Notes: a model not told the origin generated them from the letters alone. A DNA stretch of 64,000 bases from Lysobacteraceae bacterium NML93-0793 (GCA_002324875.1 NTJG01000011.1:50312-114311), one strand, 5' to 3'; counted from the stretch's first letter, positions 10,494-23,570 are shown. Numbers and translations are program-made.

Positions 10494-11726
10494 ATGACGA
10501 CGCGTGCCATGCCTGCTTCCCTGACCGATTTCCTCGCCGGTGGCCTGCTCCAGTTCGGCTGGGGCGCGATGCTGGTCTATCTGTTGATCGCCACGCAGCT
10601 GACGATCTTCGCCGTCACCTTGTACCTGCACCGCAGCCAGGCGCATCGCGGTGTCGATTTCCACCCGGTGATCGCGCACTTCTTCCGGTTCTGGACGTGG
10701 CTCACCACGTCGATGATCACGCGCGAGTGGGTGGCGATCCATCGCAAGCACCACGCCAAGTGCGAGACCGAGGACGATCCGCACAGCCCGCGCTTCAAGG
10801 GCATCAAGCGGGTGTTCTGGCAGGGCGTGGAGCTGTATCGCGAGGCGCGCGGCATGCGCGCCGACATCGAGCAGTACGGCAAGGGTGCGCCCGACGACTG
10901 GATCGAGCGCAGGCTCTACACGCCGTGGGCGACGTTCGGCCCGACCCTGCTGCTGTTCGTGAGCTTCGCGCTGTTCGGTTTCAAGGGCGTCGCGGTATGG
11001 GCGATCCAGATGGCGTGGATTCCGTTCTGGGCCGCGGGCGTCGTCAACGGCCTCGGCCACTGGTGGGGCTACCGCAACTTCGAGACCACCGACACCGCGA
11101 CCAATCTCACGCCGTGGGGCGTGTGGATCGGCGGCGAGGAGCTCCACAACAATCACCACGCATTCCCGTCGTCGGCCAAGTTCGCACTGCGCAAGTGGGA
11201 GTTCGACATCGGCTGGGCGGTGATCAAGGCGCTGGAATCGGTGGGCTTGGCCAAGGTGCTGCGGGTCGCGCCGTCGCTCGACGTGCGCCCGAACATCCAC
11301 GTGCCCGACACCGACACGATGAAGGCGCTGCTCACCCACCGCTTCCAGGCGATGACCGACTACCAGCGCAACGTGCTGACACCGGCGCTGCGCGAGGAAG
11401 CGCAGGCGGCGGGCGCCAGGTTGCGCGCGCTGCTGCCGCGCAAGCTGCGCAAGCTGCGCAAGGGCCTGGTCGACGACGGGCGCTGGCTGGCACCCGATGC
11501 GCGCGCGCAGCTGCAGCAGTGGGTGGAGCAGCGTCCGCGCATCCGCACCCTGGTCGAATACCGCGCCCGCCTGGCGGCGGTGCTCGAGGCGCGCTCGCAC
11601 AATGCCAGCGATGCCCTGCACAACCTGCAGGTCTGGTGCCGCGAGGCCGAGGCGACGGGCATCCGCGCGCTGCAGGAGTATTCGGCGCGGCTGAAGGGCT
11701 ATTCGCTGCAGAGTGTCCGCGCCTGA
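10494..11726 (+). CDS. Membrane fatty acid desaturase (acyl-CoA delta-9 type)
   Basis: 410 residues. The three histidine boxes of the di-iron integral-membrane desaturases are present: HRSQAHRG (HxxxxH), HRKHHA (HxxHH) and HNNHHAFP (HxxHH), with membrane spans between them. It introduces a cis double bond into acyl chains for membrane fluidity. The C-terminal 130 residues (DYQRNVLTPALREEAQAAG onward) are a basic, helical extension also known from Pseudomonas DesB-like enzymes. The start at ATG 10494 is tentative; M6 (10509) is equally plausible and neither has a good ribosome site. It is followed closely by a secreted EF-hand protein. Confidence 0.9.
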   Translation: MTTRAMPASLTDFLAGGLLQFGWGAMLVYLLIATQLTIFAVTLYLHRSQAHRGVDFHPVIAHFFRFWTWLTTSMITREWVAIHRKHHAKCETEDDPHSPRFKGIKRVFWQGVELYREARGMRADIEQYGKGAPDDWIERRLYTPWATFGPTLLLFVSFALFGFKGVAVWAIQMAWIPFWAAGVVNGLGHWWGYRNFETTDTATNLTPWGVWIGGEELHNNHHAFPSSAKFALRKWEFDIGWAVIKALESVGLAKVLRVAPSLDVRPNIHVPDTDTMKALLTHRFQAMTDYQRNVLTPALREEAQAAGARLRALLPRKLRKLRKGLVDDGRWLAPDARAQLQQWVEQRPRIRTLVEYRARLAAVLEARSHNASDALHNLQVWCREAEATGIRALQEYSARLKGYSLQSVRA

Positions 11727-11755
11727 GCGCGCGGACGCCCCACGTACGGCGCCTG

Positions 11756-12109
11756 GTGCGGTCCGTTCGACGGCCCGCGTGGGCCTGTGCGCTCGTACTG
11801 ACGTGCGGTCTGACATGTGCAGTGTCGGCACAGGTTACCCAGACGCGTGATTACCTCGAACGCATGGACGCCGATGGCGACGGCCGCGTCTCGCTGGCCG
11901 AGTACCAGGCCTGGATGCGTTACGCGTTCGACCGGATGGACCGCAACGGCGACGGCACGCTGACGCCCGACGAGTTGCCGGGCGGCAAGGGGCGCCCGGT
12001 CACGCTGGCCGAGCACATGGCCAAGCTCGCCGCCACGTTCAACCGCCAGGACACCAACCGCGACGGCTTCCTGGATACGCGCGAGCTGGCGGCGCCGCCT
12101 CAGCGCTGA
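11756..12109 (+). CDS. Secreted EF-hand calcium-binding protein
   Basis: 117 residues from GTG 11756, chosen because it leaves an arginine-rich start, a hydrophobic core and an AVSAQ signal cleavage site. Three EF-hand loops are readable: DADGDGRVSLAEY, DRNGDGTLTPDEL and DTNRDGFLDTREL, all with the DxDxDG spacing. A periplasmic calcium-binding or sensing role is likely. It begins 29 bases after the desaturase stop and could be co-transcribed with it, although no functional link is evident. The start codon is uncertain because no strong ribosome site was found. Confidence 0.75.
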   Translation: MRSVRRPAWACALVLTCGLTCAVSAQVTQTRDYLERMDADGDGRVSLAEYQAWMRYAFDRMDRNGDGTLTPDELPGGKGRPVTLAEHMAKLAATFNRQDTNRDGFLDTRELAAPPQR

Positions 12110-12323
12110 TTGCCGTGCGCGCGCCGCGGCGTGCCCCCCGGTCGCGCGTGCCCACATACCACGCGCCTCGATGGCCGCACGTGCGCAGGTGTCGAGCGTG
12201 CGTTTTGCATCGCCGGGTGATCGTGCGGATTGCCGCGCGCACTGCGGGATGCGCGCGCACCGTGCCGGTGCCGGCGCGGGGCGTCGCCTGAGCCGGCGAT
12301 GCCGTGTTCCCGATCCCGCCTGA

Positions 12324-12842
12324 TCAGCGGCGGCAGGCCGCCGCGAGTACCGGGTCGTCCTCGCGCAGCGTGCGCCATTGCGCGTTGGCCAGCGAGCCGT
12401 CTTCGGCGAAGCGCACCTGGTCGACGAGATCGGCACGCCGCTGCCGTGCGCAGTCGAAGACCACGCCGAACTGCCGAGACGGCTCCCAGCGTCCGACCAG
12501 CAGCACCTGGGTCAGTACCTGGTCGGGATGCGCCGGATTGCGCCGGTCGAAGCGGTGGTCGATCGCGATCAGGCGATTGACCTGCGGCACCACGTAGGTC
12601 CACGGGCGATACCACGCGCGTACCTCGTTGGTAGAGGCAACTTCGATTTCGGCCGGGTAGTTCGCCGTCACCCGATCGAGCCACGAGTATTCCAGCCAGA
12701 CCGCCATCCCCAGCATGCCGAGTCCGGCCGCAGCGGGCATCACCCAGCCGGGCAGCCGCTTGCGGACGAGGACATTGAGCATGAGGGTGACGCCGGCGAG
12801 GCCGAAGCCGGCGGCGATGATCGCGATGAATTCCAGCAGCAT
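12324..12842 (-). CDS. Conserved hypothetical inner-membrane protein
   Basis: 172 residues, with ATG 12842 preceded by an AGGA ribosome site. Two membrane spans lie at residues about 3-24 (LEFIAIIAAGFGLAGVTLML) and 33-50, followed by a soluble domain of about 120 residues (EYSWLDRVTANYPAEIEV, ARQRRADLVDQVRF). I recognise no named family or catalytic motif. It converges with the EF-hand gene and lies downstream of the symporter pair on the same strand, about 190 bases from it, so co-transcription is uncertain. Confidence 0.65.
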   Translation of the reverse strand: MLLEFIAIIAAGFGLAGVTLMLNVLVRKRLPGWVMPAAAGLGMLGMAVWLEYSWLDRVTANYPAEIEVASTNEVRAWYRPWTYVVPQVNRLIAIDHRFDRRNPAHPDQVLTQVLLVGRWEPSRQFGVVFDCARQRRADLVDQVRFAEDGSLANAQWRTLREDDPVLAAACRR

Positions 12843-12980
12843 GGAGAGTCCTGTGGTGCGCCGCGAGCAACGCGGCGCGGGGAGGCGATCGCGTGACCGC
12901 CGTGTGGATCGGTGTCATCGGTGCTGGCCGCATCGTCGCATGCGTCGGCGCGGACGACACATCGGTCTTCCGGATATGGA

Positions 12981-13015
12981 ACGGCCCGCCCTCCGCGCAG
13001 CGAAGGACGGGCCGT
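12981..13015 (-). terminator. Possible terminator hairpin after the symporter gene
   Basis: A 12-bp stem with one mismatch (acggcccgccct / aggacgggccgt) starts 21 bases beyond the symporter stop codon on the minus strand. There is no T-run after it, so termination strength is doubtful. Confidence 0.45.
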
Positions 13016-13035
13016 GGGTCATGCCGGAACCTGAC

Positions 13036-14808
13036 TCAGTGGTCCACGGCCACACCCGCGCCGCGCGGGACGCGGATGCTTTCCACCAGTGCCTGCACGC
13101 GTTCCGGCGTCGGCTTGGTGAACAGCATGGTCACGTAGGCGGCGATGAAGTTGAGCATCGCACCCACCGCACCGAACGACAGCGGCGAGATGCCGAACAG
13201 CCAGTTCTCGGGCGTGTTGGGCAGCATGTTGGTCTCGGGAATGAAGAACCAGCCGAGGTACGTGAAGATGTACAGGCAGGTCGAGATCAGACCCACCAGC
13301 ATGCCCACGACGGCGCCGGCGGAGTTCATCCGCTTGTAGAAGATGCCCATCATGATCGCCGGGAACAGCGACGACGCCGCGAGTCCGAAGGCCAGGGCCA
13401 CGGTTTGCGCCGCGAATCCAGGTGGATTCATGCCGAGCCACGTTGCGACCACGATGGCGGCGGCCATCGAGATGCGTGCGGCCAGCAACTCTCCCTTCTC
13501 GCTGATGTTCGGTTTGAAGGTCGCCTTGATCAGGTCGTGACTGATCGCGGACGAGATCGCCAGCAGCAGGCCGGCCGCAGTGGACAGTGCCGCTGCAAGA
13601 CCGCCGGCCGCGATCAGGCCGATCACCCAGCCGGGCAGCTGCGCGATCTCGGGGTTGGCCAGCACCAGGATGTCCTGGTTGAACGTCACCATCTCGTTGC
13701 CCGCCCAGCCCCGCGACTCGGCGACCGCGGCGAACTCCTCGTTGGCAGCGTTGTAGTACTGGATGCGACCGTCGCCGTTGAGGTCCTCGAACTTCAGCAG
13801 GCCGGTCTGTTCCCAGTTGTGCATCCAGTCCGGGCGCTCGTCATAGGTGATCGACGCGTTCTCGGTGCCTTGAGGATAGATCGTGGTGATGATGTTCAGA
13901 CGCGCCATCGCACCCACGGCCGGGGCCACGGTGTAGAGCAGGGCGATGAACACCAGCGCCCAGCCCGCCGACTTGCGCGCGTCGGAGACCTTCGGAACCG
14001 TGAAGAAGCGGATGATCACGTGCGGCAGACCGGCGGTACCGATCATCAACGACAGGGTGAACAGCACCATGTTGAGTGTGGAGCCGTGGTTGCCGGTGTA
14101 GTCCTGGAAGCCCAGTTCGAGCAGCACCTGGTCGAGCTTGGCCAGCAGCGGCAGGCCCGATTCGATATGCGTGGAGAACAGGCCCAGCTGCGGCAGCGCA
14201 TTGCCCGTGAGCTGCAGCGAGATGAACACCGCCGGGATCGTGTAGGCGATGATCAGCACGACGTACTGCGCGAGCTGCGTGTAGGTGATGCCCTTCATGC
14301 CGCCCAGTACCGCGTAGACGAACACCACCGCGCCGGCGATCAGCAGGCCGGTGTTGGTGTCGACTTCGAGGAACCGCGAGAACGCGACACCGGCGCCGGT
14401 CATCTGGCCGATCACGTAGGTGATCGACATGATCAGCAACGCCGCCACCGCCACCAGTCGCGCACTGCGGCTGTAGAAGCGGTCACCGATGAAGTCGGGC
14501 ACGGTGAAGCGGCCGAACTTGCGCAGGTACGGGGCCAGCAGCAGGGCCAGCAGCACATAGCCGCCGGTCCAGCCCATCAGGTAGGTGGAGTTGCCGTAGC
14601 CGACGAACGCGATGAGGCCGGCCATCGAGATGAACGATGCGGCCGACATCCAGTCCGCGGCCGTGGCCGCGCCGTTGACGATCGGATTGACGCCGCGCCC
14701 GGCCGCATAGAACTCGGAGGTGGAGCCGGCACGGGCCCAGATCGCGATGCCGATGTAGAGCAGGAACGAGCCGACGACGAAGATGAGATTGATGGTGAAC
14801 TGATCCAT
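13036..14808 (-). CDS. Sodium:solute symporter, large subunit (VC_2705 subfamily; probable acetate/carboxylate uptake)
   Basis: 590 residues, a 13-14 span SSS-family transporter of the inner membrane. Visible family stretches include FYAAGRGVNPIVNGAATAAD, GFTVPDF-like FGRFTVPDFIGDRF, and LPHVIIRFFTVP, which resembles the ActP/SSS core. Between spans it carries a loop of about 60 residues with an EF-hand-like sequence DLNGDGRIQYYN (near residue 342), suggesting calcium binding. Its partner DUF4212 small subunit is encoded 12 bases upstream, the arrangement characteristic of the VC_2705-type two-subunit symporters. With acs nearby, acetate or another short carboxylate is the likely substrate, but this is inference. 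Confidence 0.88.
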   Translation of the reverse strand: MDQFTINLIFVVGSFLLYIGIAIWARAGSTSEFYAAGRGVNPIVNGAATAADWMSAASFISMAGLIAFVGYGNSTYLMGWTGGYVLLALLLAPYLRKFGRFTVPDFIGDRFYSRSARLVAVAALLIMSITYVIGQMTGAGVAFSRFLEVDTNTGLLIAGAVVFVYAVLGGMKGITYTQLAQYVVLIIAYTIPAVFISLQLTGNALPQLGLFSTHIESGLPLLAKLDQVLLELGFQDYTGNHGSTLNMVLFTLSLMIGTAGLPHVIIRFFTVPKVSDARKSAGWALVFIALLYTVAPAVGAMARLNIITTIYPQGTENASITYDERPDWMHNWEQTGLLKFEDLNGDGRIQYYNAANEEFAAVAESRGWAGNEMVTFNQDILVLANPEIAQLPGWVIGLIAAGGLAAALSTAAGLLLAISSAISHDLIKATFKPNISEKGELLAARISMAAAIVVATWLGMNPPGFAAQTVALAFGLAASSLFPAIMMGIFYKRMNSAGAVVGMLVGLISTCLYIFTYLGWFFIPETNMLPNTPENWLFGISPLSFGAVGAMLNFIAAYVTMLFTKPTPERVQALVESIRVPRGAGVAVDH

Positions 14809-14820
14809 GGGTCGCGGTCC

Positions 14821-15078
14821 TTATTGCTCGTCCACGCCGTACTCGCGATCGAGCCGGTTCATGTACCAGGTGTAGAAGAAGATCAGGGCGATGAAGACCA
14901 GGATCGAGCCCTGCTGCGCGAACCAGAAGCCGAGATCGGTGCCGCCGATGCGGATGCCGCTGAGCAGCGGCCGCAGGATGATGCCGAATCCGAACGAGAC
15001 CAGTGCCCAGATCGACATGCAGATGCCGATGATCCTGAGATTGGCCTTCCAGTAGTTCTGTGCGGTTTTGTCCAACAT
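14821..15078 (-). CDS. DUF4212 sodium:solute symporter small subunit
   Basis: 85 residues starting at ATG 15078 behind an AGGGGG ribosome site. Two membrane helices (IIGICMSIWALVSFGFGIIL and GSILVFIALIFFYTWYMN) join a conserved loop RPLLSGIRIGGTDLGFWFAQQG and an acidic/basic tail NRLDREYGVDEQ. The pattern is that of the small subunit that always accompanies VC_2705-type symporters. It lies 12 bases before the large subunit, so the two are one operon. It probably assembles with or stabilises the transporter; its exact role is unknown in the family. Confidence 0.9.
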   Translation of the reverse strand: MLDKTAQNYWKANLRIIGICMSIWALVSFGFGIILRPLLSGIRIGGTDLGFWFAQQGSILVFIALIFFYTWYMNRLDREYGVDEQ

Positions 15079-15184
15079 GTTCGTTCCCCCTCGAAAGCGT
15101 GATGGGCGATGGCGAAGCTGCGGTGCGACGCCGCTGCCGGCGCGGCGATGAAAGCGGATGAGCCGTCCCGGCGGACGGACGGAG

Positions 15185-15209
15185 CGCGGACCCGACACAC
15201 GGGTCCGCG
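15185..15209 (-). terminator. Hairpin between porin gene and symporter operon
   Basis: A perfect 9-bp stem (cgcggaccc / gggtccgcg) with a 7-base loop lies 8 bases past the porin stop codon. It lacks a T-run, so it may be a weak or Rho-assisted terminator or a transcript stabiliser. Confidence 0.45.
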
Positions 15210-15217
15210 TGTCCCGA

Positions 15218-16591
15218 TCAGAACGTGTAGCGCGCCATCGTGTGCAGGCGGATCAGCTCGCCGTCGACGCCGGATTCGAGCGTCCGCTCGCCCCAGATCG
15301 CCTCGACGCCGAAGTCCAGACGCGGTACCGGCGACCAGATCATGTTCGCGTGCAGCGAATGCACCTTGCGGGTCACCCCGAAGCCGGTCCAGGTGGTGTC
15401 GTTGTCCCACTGCGAACGTGCGTAGTAGAGATTGCCGCGCACCTGCGGGCTGAACACTTGGCGCAGGCCGACATAGCCGGCCCAACCGCCGAGCGCGTCG
15501 AGATTGCCGGCCGAATCGACCATCGCATCCTGCTGGATCGTGGCCAGACCGATATAGCGGCCGATGCCTTCGCCACCGCTGACCTGATAGCGGATGTCGG
15601 TGCTGTCGCCGAGCTTGACCAGGCCGCTGACGGTCGCACCGAAGCCGGTGTCGGTGCTGTCGGCGCCGGCCACCGGTTCGTACTTCAGCTGGCGCGCCAT
15701 GCCGGCGACGCTGACGTGGCCCCAGTCGCCCTTGTGGGTGTAGCGGGCCACCACATCGGGAATCGCGCTGTTGTTGCCGGCGATCACGCGGGCGCCGCCA
15801 CCGAAGGGCTGCACCGTCGTTTCCGGGCTCTCGATCGAGATCGCCCACGGGCCGCTGGTGTAGCGCAGCTGCGGCTGGCGCACGAACACCACCGCGTCGG
15901 TCGGACCGACGAAGTCGACCGCGTCGATCAACGCGTTGGTGTCCATGAAGTTCGACCAGGTCTGGCCGACCAGCCAGTTGTTGTAGGTCAGGTAGGCGTG
16001 GCGCAGCGTGGCGCCGTAGGTGTTGGTGGCTGCCGAGTTGCCGAGCGCGCCGCCGAAGAAGTCGAGTTCGACGCGCGCGCCGAGCCTGTCGCCGGTGCCG
16101 AGTACGGTGCTGGCGTCGAACCACAGGCGGGAGAACTTCAGGTGTGCATCGGAATAGGTATCGGGACCATCGCCACCCACGGGGATCGCACCGGGCACGT
16201 AGAAATCGCGGCCTGCCGTGCCCTTGCCGATCGCGCCGTCGGTGGTCTTGGTGACCAGGCCATCGGTGCGGATCATGCCGCCGACGGTGAACGTCGAGCC
16301 GGACGTCGGCACGATGGTCGTCGTCTGGATCGGTGCCGCAGCACCGGTGCCGGTGGCGGCCACGGGCGCCGGTGCCGGCTGCGCGGCTTGGGCCGTGCGC
16401 ACTTCGGTGACGGCGGTTTCGGTCTGCTGCTGCTGGGACACCAGCTGCTGCACCATCTGTTCGAGCTGCGCGACGCGCGCTTCCAGCTCCCGCTCCTTGG
16501 CGGTCTGCGCGAACGCGGCGCCGGGCACCATCAGTGCGGCGAGCACCGCGGTGGCCAGCAGGCGTGGCCGTGCCTGGTGTGTCTGTGTCAT
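15218..16591 (-). CDS. DcaP-like trimeric outer-membrane porin
   Basis: 457 residues from ATG 16591 with a GGGAGGGG ribosome site. Signal peptide ([19 protein letters not shown]), then a short coiled coil ([20 protein letters not shown]), an Ala/Pro/Thr-rich linker, and a 16-strand-type barrel ([51 protein letters not shown]) ending in Phe (MARYTF). The N-terminal coiled coil and the [15 protein letters not shown] stretches resemble DcaP porins, which pass dicarboxylates and other small anions. It sits between the symporter operon and divergent acs, so it may be the outer-membrane gate of the same carboxylate-uptake system. Confidence 0.85.
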   Translation of the reverse strand: MTQTHQARPRLLATAVLAALMVPGAAFAQTAKERELEARVAQLEQMVQQLVSQQQQTETAVTEVRTAQAAQPAPAPVAATGTGAAAPIQTTTIVPTSGSTFTVGGMIRTDGLVTKTTDGAIGKGTAGRDFYVPGAIPVGGDGPDTYSDAHLKFSRLWFDASTVLGTGDRLGARVELDFFGGALGNSAATNTYGATLRHAYLTYNNWLVGQTWSNFMDTNALIDAVDFVGPTDAVVFVRQPQLRYTSGPWAISIESPETTVQPFGGGARVIAGNNSAIPDVVARYTHKGDWGHVSVAGMARQLKYEPVAGADSTDTGFGATVSGLVKLGDSTDIRYQVSGGEGIGRYIGLATIQQDAMVDSAGNLDALGGWAGYVGLRQVFSPQVRGNLYYARSQWDNDTTWTGFGVTRKVHSLHANMIWSPVPRLDFGVEAIWGERTLESGVDGELIRLHTMARYTF

Positions 16592-16799
16592 CGCTCCCCT
16601 CCCACGGGTCAACTGGAAATCGGCCAACGGCAACGCGCCGCAACCCGGTCCGTCACGGAGACTGCACCGATGCCGCAGGCACGCCCATTCGCCATTGGTC
16701 GATACCCGGGGTGGGCCGGAGCGCTTAGACCAAGGTCTAGGCCGGTGTTTCGACGAATGCGGCACACTGGTCCGACGCGTCAGAAGGAGGACCCCCGCG
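16592..16799. promoter_or_regulatory. Divergent control region between porin and acs
   Basis: 208 bases separate the two divergent starts and must hold both promoters. The clearest element is the palindrome at 16726-16739, described separately. An AGAAGGAGG ribosome site at 16782-16790 serves acs. I could not identify convincing -35/-10 or sigma-54 boxes. Confidence 0.6.
16726..16739. promoter_or_regulatory. Palindromic candidate operator upstream of acs
   Basis: TAGACC-AA-GGTCTA is a perfect 6-bp inverted repeat with a 2-base spacer, 60 bases before the acs start codon. LuxR/NarL-type response regulators bind short inverted repeats of this size, and such a regulator gene lies just after acs. 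It is a plausible binding site for that regulator; binding is not shown. Confidence 0.5.
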
Positions 16800-18758
<1,959 letters not shown>

Positions 18759-18957
18759 CCGTGGCGCGCGCCGTACACGGGCACCGGGGTGCCACGCCGG
18801 GTATCGCCCGGCGTCGTCCCGGATCGAGCGTCGACCGGCCGGGGCGTGCGACGCACGGCGCGCCCTGGCCCAGGGTCGGCGCCACGCACGTCGATGCCGT
18901 CCGCTGTGCCCCGCCTCCGCATCCCGCACGCCAATTTTCCGAGCACTCCCCGCGCCG

Positions 18958-19623
18958 ATGACCACCCTGCTGATCGCCGATGACCACCCGCTGTTCCGCG
19001 AGGCCCTGCGCGGGGCGATCTCGCGCGCGCTTCCGGAGGCGCGGCTGCGCGAGGCGCACAACGTGGATGCGCTCTACGCGATGGTCGAGTCCGAGCCGGA
19101 CGCCGACCTGCTGATGCTCGACCTCAACATGCCCGGCGTACACGGCTTCAGCGCGCTGGTGCATCTGCGCGCGCAGTACCCGCAGCTGCCGGTGCTGATG
19201 GTCTCGGCCCGCGAGGAACCGGCGGTGATGCGCCGCGCGCTGGATCACGGCGCCGCCGGGTTCGTGCCGAAATCGGCGGATGCGGAAACGCTGGGTCGCG
19301 CGGTCGTGCAGGTGCTCGACGGTGACCGGTTCGTGCCCGAAGCGGCGGTTTCGGCGCCGGCGGTGACCTCGCACGAACACGACGTCGCCGCGCGCCTGCG
19401 CGATCTCACGCCGCAGCAGTTCCGGGTGCTGCAGATGCTCGGCGACGGCATGCTCAACAAGCAGATCGCCTACGAGCTGCATGTCTCCGAAGCCACGGTC
19501 AAGGCGCACATGACCGCCGTGCTGCGCAAGCTCGGCGCGTCCAACCGCACCCAGGCGGTGCTGATCGCCGGCAAGCTGGCCGTCGATCCCGATACGGACG
19601 CGATTCCGCCCGATGCGCGCTGA
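18958..19623 (+). CDS. LuxR/NarL-family response regulator (CrbR-like)
   Basis: 221 residues. The receiver domain (1-120) has the acidic pair (IADDH), phospho-acceptor Asp in LLMLDLNMPG, SARE and FVPKSA lysine, all intact. The LuxR-type helix-turn-helix is at about 145-210 (LTPQQFRVLQMLGDGMLNKQIAYELHVSEATVKAHM). In many gammaproteobacteria the regulator directly next to acs is CrbR, which activates acs when phosphorylated by the SSS-domain kinase CrbS. That role is inferred here from position and architecture. No kinase is encoded in the window. The ribosome site is weak. Confidence 0.88.
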   Translation: MTTLLIADDHPLFREALRGAISRALPEARLREAHNVDALYAMVESEPDADLLMLDLNMPGVHGFSALVHLRAQYPQLPVLMVSAREEPAVMRRALDHGAAGFVPKSADAETLGRAVVQVLDGDRFVPEAAVSAPAVTSHEHDVAARLRDLTPQQFRVLQMLGDGMLNKQIAYELHVSEATVKAHMTAVLRKLGASNRTQAVLIAGKLAVDPDTDAIPPDAR

Positions 19624-19858
19624 CATTCGACGCGCCGCATCGGCGCCTTAGGTCGTTCGCGCCGGCGGCAAGTCCCGGTCGCGCCCGCACGGCGCCCGGC
19701 TCGCGCGCGATCCGGCTCGACCGGCGAATCATGGGTGCGGGGGCCCGCGCACGGTCACCGCTGCCGACGCCGACGCGAATCGTCGGTCGCGCTGCCGGCA
19801 CTGCAGCGCGATACCGACGCACGAAACAAGGCGCGTCGTTGCCGACGCGCCCGGTCCA

Positions 19859-21171
19859 TCACCGCGTGCGGTACGCCCGCGGCAGGCCGCCTGCGTTCGC
19901 CGGCGTCACCGGATGCAGATACCGGTCGCGCAGTTCGGTCTGGCGCGAACGCATCGGGATCGCGCGGCCGTCGAACCAGACCTGGTCGGCGGTGCTGGCG
20001 ACATCCAGCGGATCGCCCGACCACAACACGAGGTCCGCGCTGCGACCGACGGCGATCGTGCCGATGCGATCGCCGACGCCGAAGGTCTCGGCCGGCACGC
20101 GGGTCAGGCCGGCCAGACCGGCATCCCACGGCAGACCGTGCGCGACGGCATTGCCGGCGAGCTGGCGCAGCTTGCGTGCGTTGTGCGAGGCGTCGCTGGC
20201 CTGCGCGAAACCGACGCGCACGCCGGCGGCCTGCAGGCGCGCGGCGTTCTCCAGCGTCGCGCCGATCTGGTCGAAATCCGCCGGCAGATTCGCCAGCGGA
20301 TCGACGAACACCGGCACCTGCGCCGCCGCCAGTTCGGGCGCGAGGCGCCAGGCCTCGGCGCCGCCGCGGATCGCGATGCGCAGGCCGTGACGCTGCGACC
20401 AGCGCAGCAACTGCCGGATGTCGGACGCGCGATTGACGCCGACGACGATCGTGCCGCGGCCGTCGAGATACGGCGCCAGTGCGCGCTTGCCGGCCGGGGT
20501 GAGTGCGGCGACGTGCGAGTCCGCCGGCAATCGGCCACGGGCCTCGTCGATCAGCTGGTCGAGCAGCATCCACTGCGCGGCGCGCGAGGTGCCGCTCTGG
20601 CCGGCGCCGGCGCTGCCGAGCGCGAGATACAGCACCTTCGGGCCGGCGGGATCCACGCTGCCGTCGAGCCGCATCACCGCGCCCTGGCCGCCGATGATCG
20701 AACTCGCGCTGCCGGCCGAGATCAGGGTGAAGCCGATGCCTTCCACGCGCGCCACCGGAATGACGATCGAATCCGGGTTGTAGGCCAGGGTCACGTCGAA
20801 CTCGGGCCGCACGGCCATGTCGCTGGCCGGGCCGAGCGACAGGCGATCGTCGCGGGTGCCGCTTTCGCCCGAGACTTCCTCGATGCCGATGCCGGTCACG
20901 CCGCCGAAGAGCGTGGGCGTCAGCGGGCGGCCCTTGGCTTCGATCACCGGTGCGTCGCCTGCGGCGAGGCCGCTGCCGATCGCGGCGATGCGGCCGCCCT
21001 GCACCAGCACGTCGGTGTTCTGCAGCGAACCCTGGGCGCCGGCGGTGTGCACGGTGGCGCCGCGGATCAGCAGCGATTGCGCGGCCACCGGCAGCGTGGC
21101 CGCGAGCAGCGCGCCGGCGATCAGCAAGCGGGTCATCGTGCGCGGCACGCGCCGCTTCGCGACATGACGGT

Positions 21172-21175
<4 letters not shown>
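19859..21175 (-). CDS. Secreted amidohydrolase-fold protein lacking the metal site (probable pseudoenzyme)
   Basis: 438 residues. The start ATG 21175 overlaps the upstream amidohydrolase stop by four bases (ATGA), so the pair is translationally coupled. Signal peptide LLIAGALLAATLPVAAQ. The amidohydrolase frame is clear (LLIRGATVHTAG, DVLVQGGRIAAIG, IGTIAVGRSADLVLWSGDPLD). However, where the family has PGxIDxHxH this protein reads LTPTLFGGVTGIG, and the later metal histidine region of its partner (VHIHCYRADEM) corresponds here to IAIRGGAEAWR. The metal ligands are therefore missing and hydrolase activity is unlikely. It may form a complex with, or regulate, its active neighbour. Confidence 0.85.
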
Positions 21176-22542
<1,367 letters not shown>

Positions 22543-22718
22543 CGGCAATTTCCCCGGTGCGATGGTGATGGTCTCCGTCGGCGCGGCGCGGGGGCCGGAG
22601 CAGGGCGACGGCATGAAGCGGGTCGAGTGTACCCGCGTGCGCCGCGGCGTCGCCGGTCGCCGCCTGGTCGTGCGCCTCGCGCGGCGATGCGAGAATGGGC
22701 CGACACAGGAGACGAGTG

Positions 22719-23495
22719 ATGAAAGACAAAGACCAGATCGTGGAGAACTGGCTGCCGCGCTACACCGGCGTGCCGCTGGACCAGTTCGGCGAACACGTGC
22801 TGCTGACCAATTTCGGCGGCTATCTGCACCACTTCGCCCGGCTCACAGGGGCCGAGGTGGTCGGCCTGGACCGGCCGATGCCCAGCGCCACGGCCGACGG
22901 CATCACGATGATCAACTTCGGCATGGGCAGCCCCAATGCCGCGACGATGATGGATCTGCTCTCGGCGATCATGCCCAAGGCCGTGCTGTTCCTCGGCAAG
23001 TGCGGCGGCCTGAAGCGCAAGAACCAGCTCGGTGACCTGGTGCTGCCGATCGCGGCCATCCGCGGCGAGGGCACCAGCAGCGACTATCTGCTGCCCGAGG
23101 TGCCGGCGCTGCCGGCGTTCGCGCTGCAGCGTGCGGTGTCGACGATGATCCGCGACCTCGGTCACGACTACTGGACCGGCACCGTCTACACGACCAACCG
23201 CCGCGTCTGGGAACACGACGGCGCGTTCAAGGAGCGCCTGCGCGCGATGCGCTGCATGGCGATCGACATGGAAACCGCCACCGTGTTCGCCGCCGGCTTC
23301 GCCAACCGCATTCCCTCGGGCGCGCTGCTGCTGGTCAGCGACCAGCCGATGATTCCCGAGGGCGTCAAGACCGAAGCCTCGGATGCCCTCGTCAGCGCCG
23401 ATTTCGTCGAGCGCCACATCATCATCGGCATCGAGGCACTGAAACTGATCCGCAGGCACGGCAAGTCCGTGCGTCACCTGCGCTTCGACGAGTAG
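22719..23495 (+). CDS. AMP nucleosidase (short form)
   Basis: 258 residues. Nucleoside-phosphorylase fold: LTNFGGYLHHFA, the phosphate/ribose loop INFGMGSPNAATMMDLL, FLGKCGGLKRKNQLGDLVLP and the purine-site signature AIDMETATVFAAGF followed by LLLVSDQPMIPEGVKT. It resembles the AMP nucleosidases that split AMP to adenine and ribose 5-phosphate, but lacks the N-terminal allosteric domain of E. coli Amn, as in the short form. An AGGAGA ribosome site precedes ATG 22719. Divergent from the amidohydrolase pair; monocistronic. Confidence 0.88.
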   Translation: MKDKDQIVENWLPRYTGVPLDQFGEHVLLTNFGGYLHHFARLTGAEVVGLDRPMPSATADGITMINFGMGSPNAATMMDLLSAIMPKAVLFLGKCGGLKRKNQLGDLVLPIAAIRGEGTSSDYLLPEVPALPAFALQRAVSTMIRDLGHDYWTGTVYTTNRRVWEHDGAFKERLRAMRCMAIDMETATVFAAGFANRIPSGALLLVSDQPMIPEGVKTEASDALVSADFVERHIIIGIEALKLIRRHGKSVRHLRFDE

Positions 23496-23570
23496 GCCAC
23501 CGGCCCGCCGCAGGCGCGTCGCGCTGCGTCAGGCAGGCGACGTCCGCGTGCGGCGAATGCCGCAGTCCGC

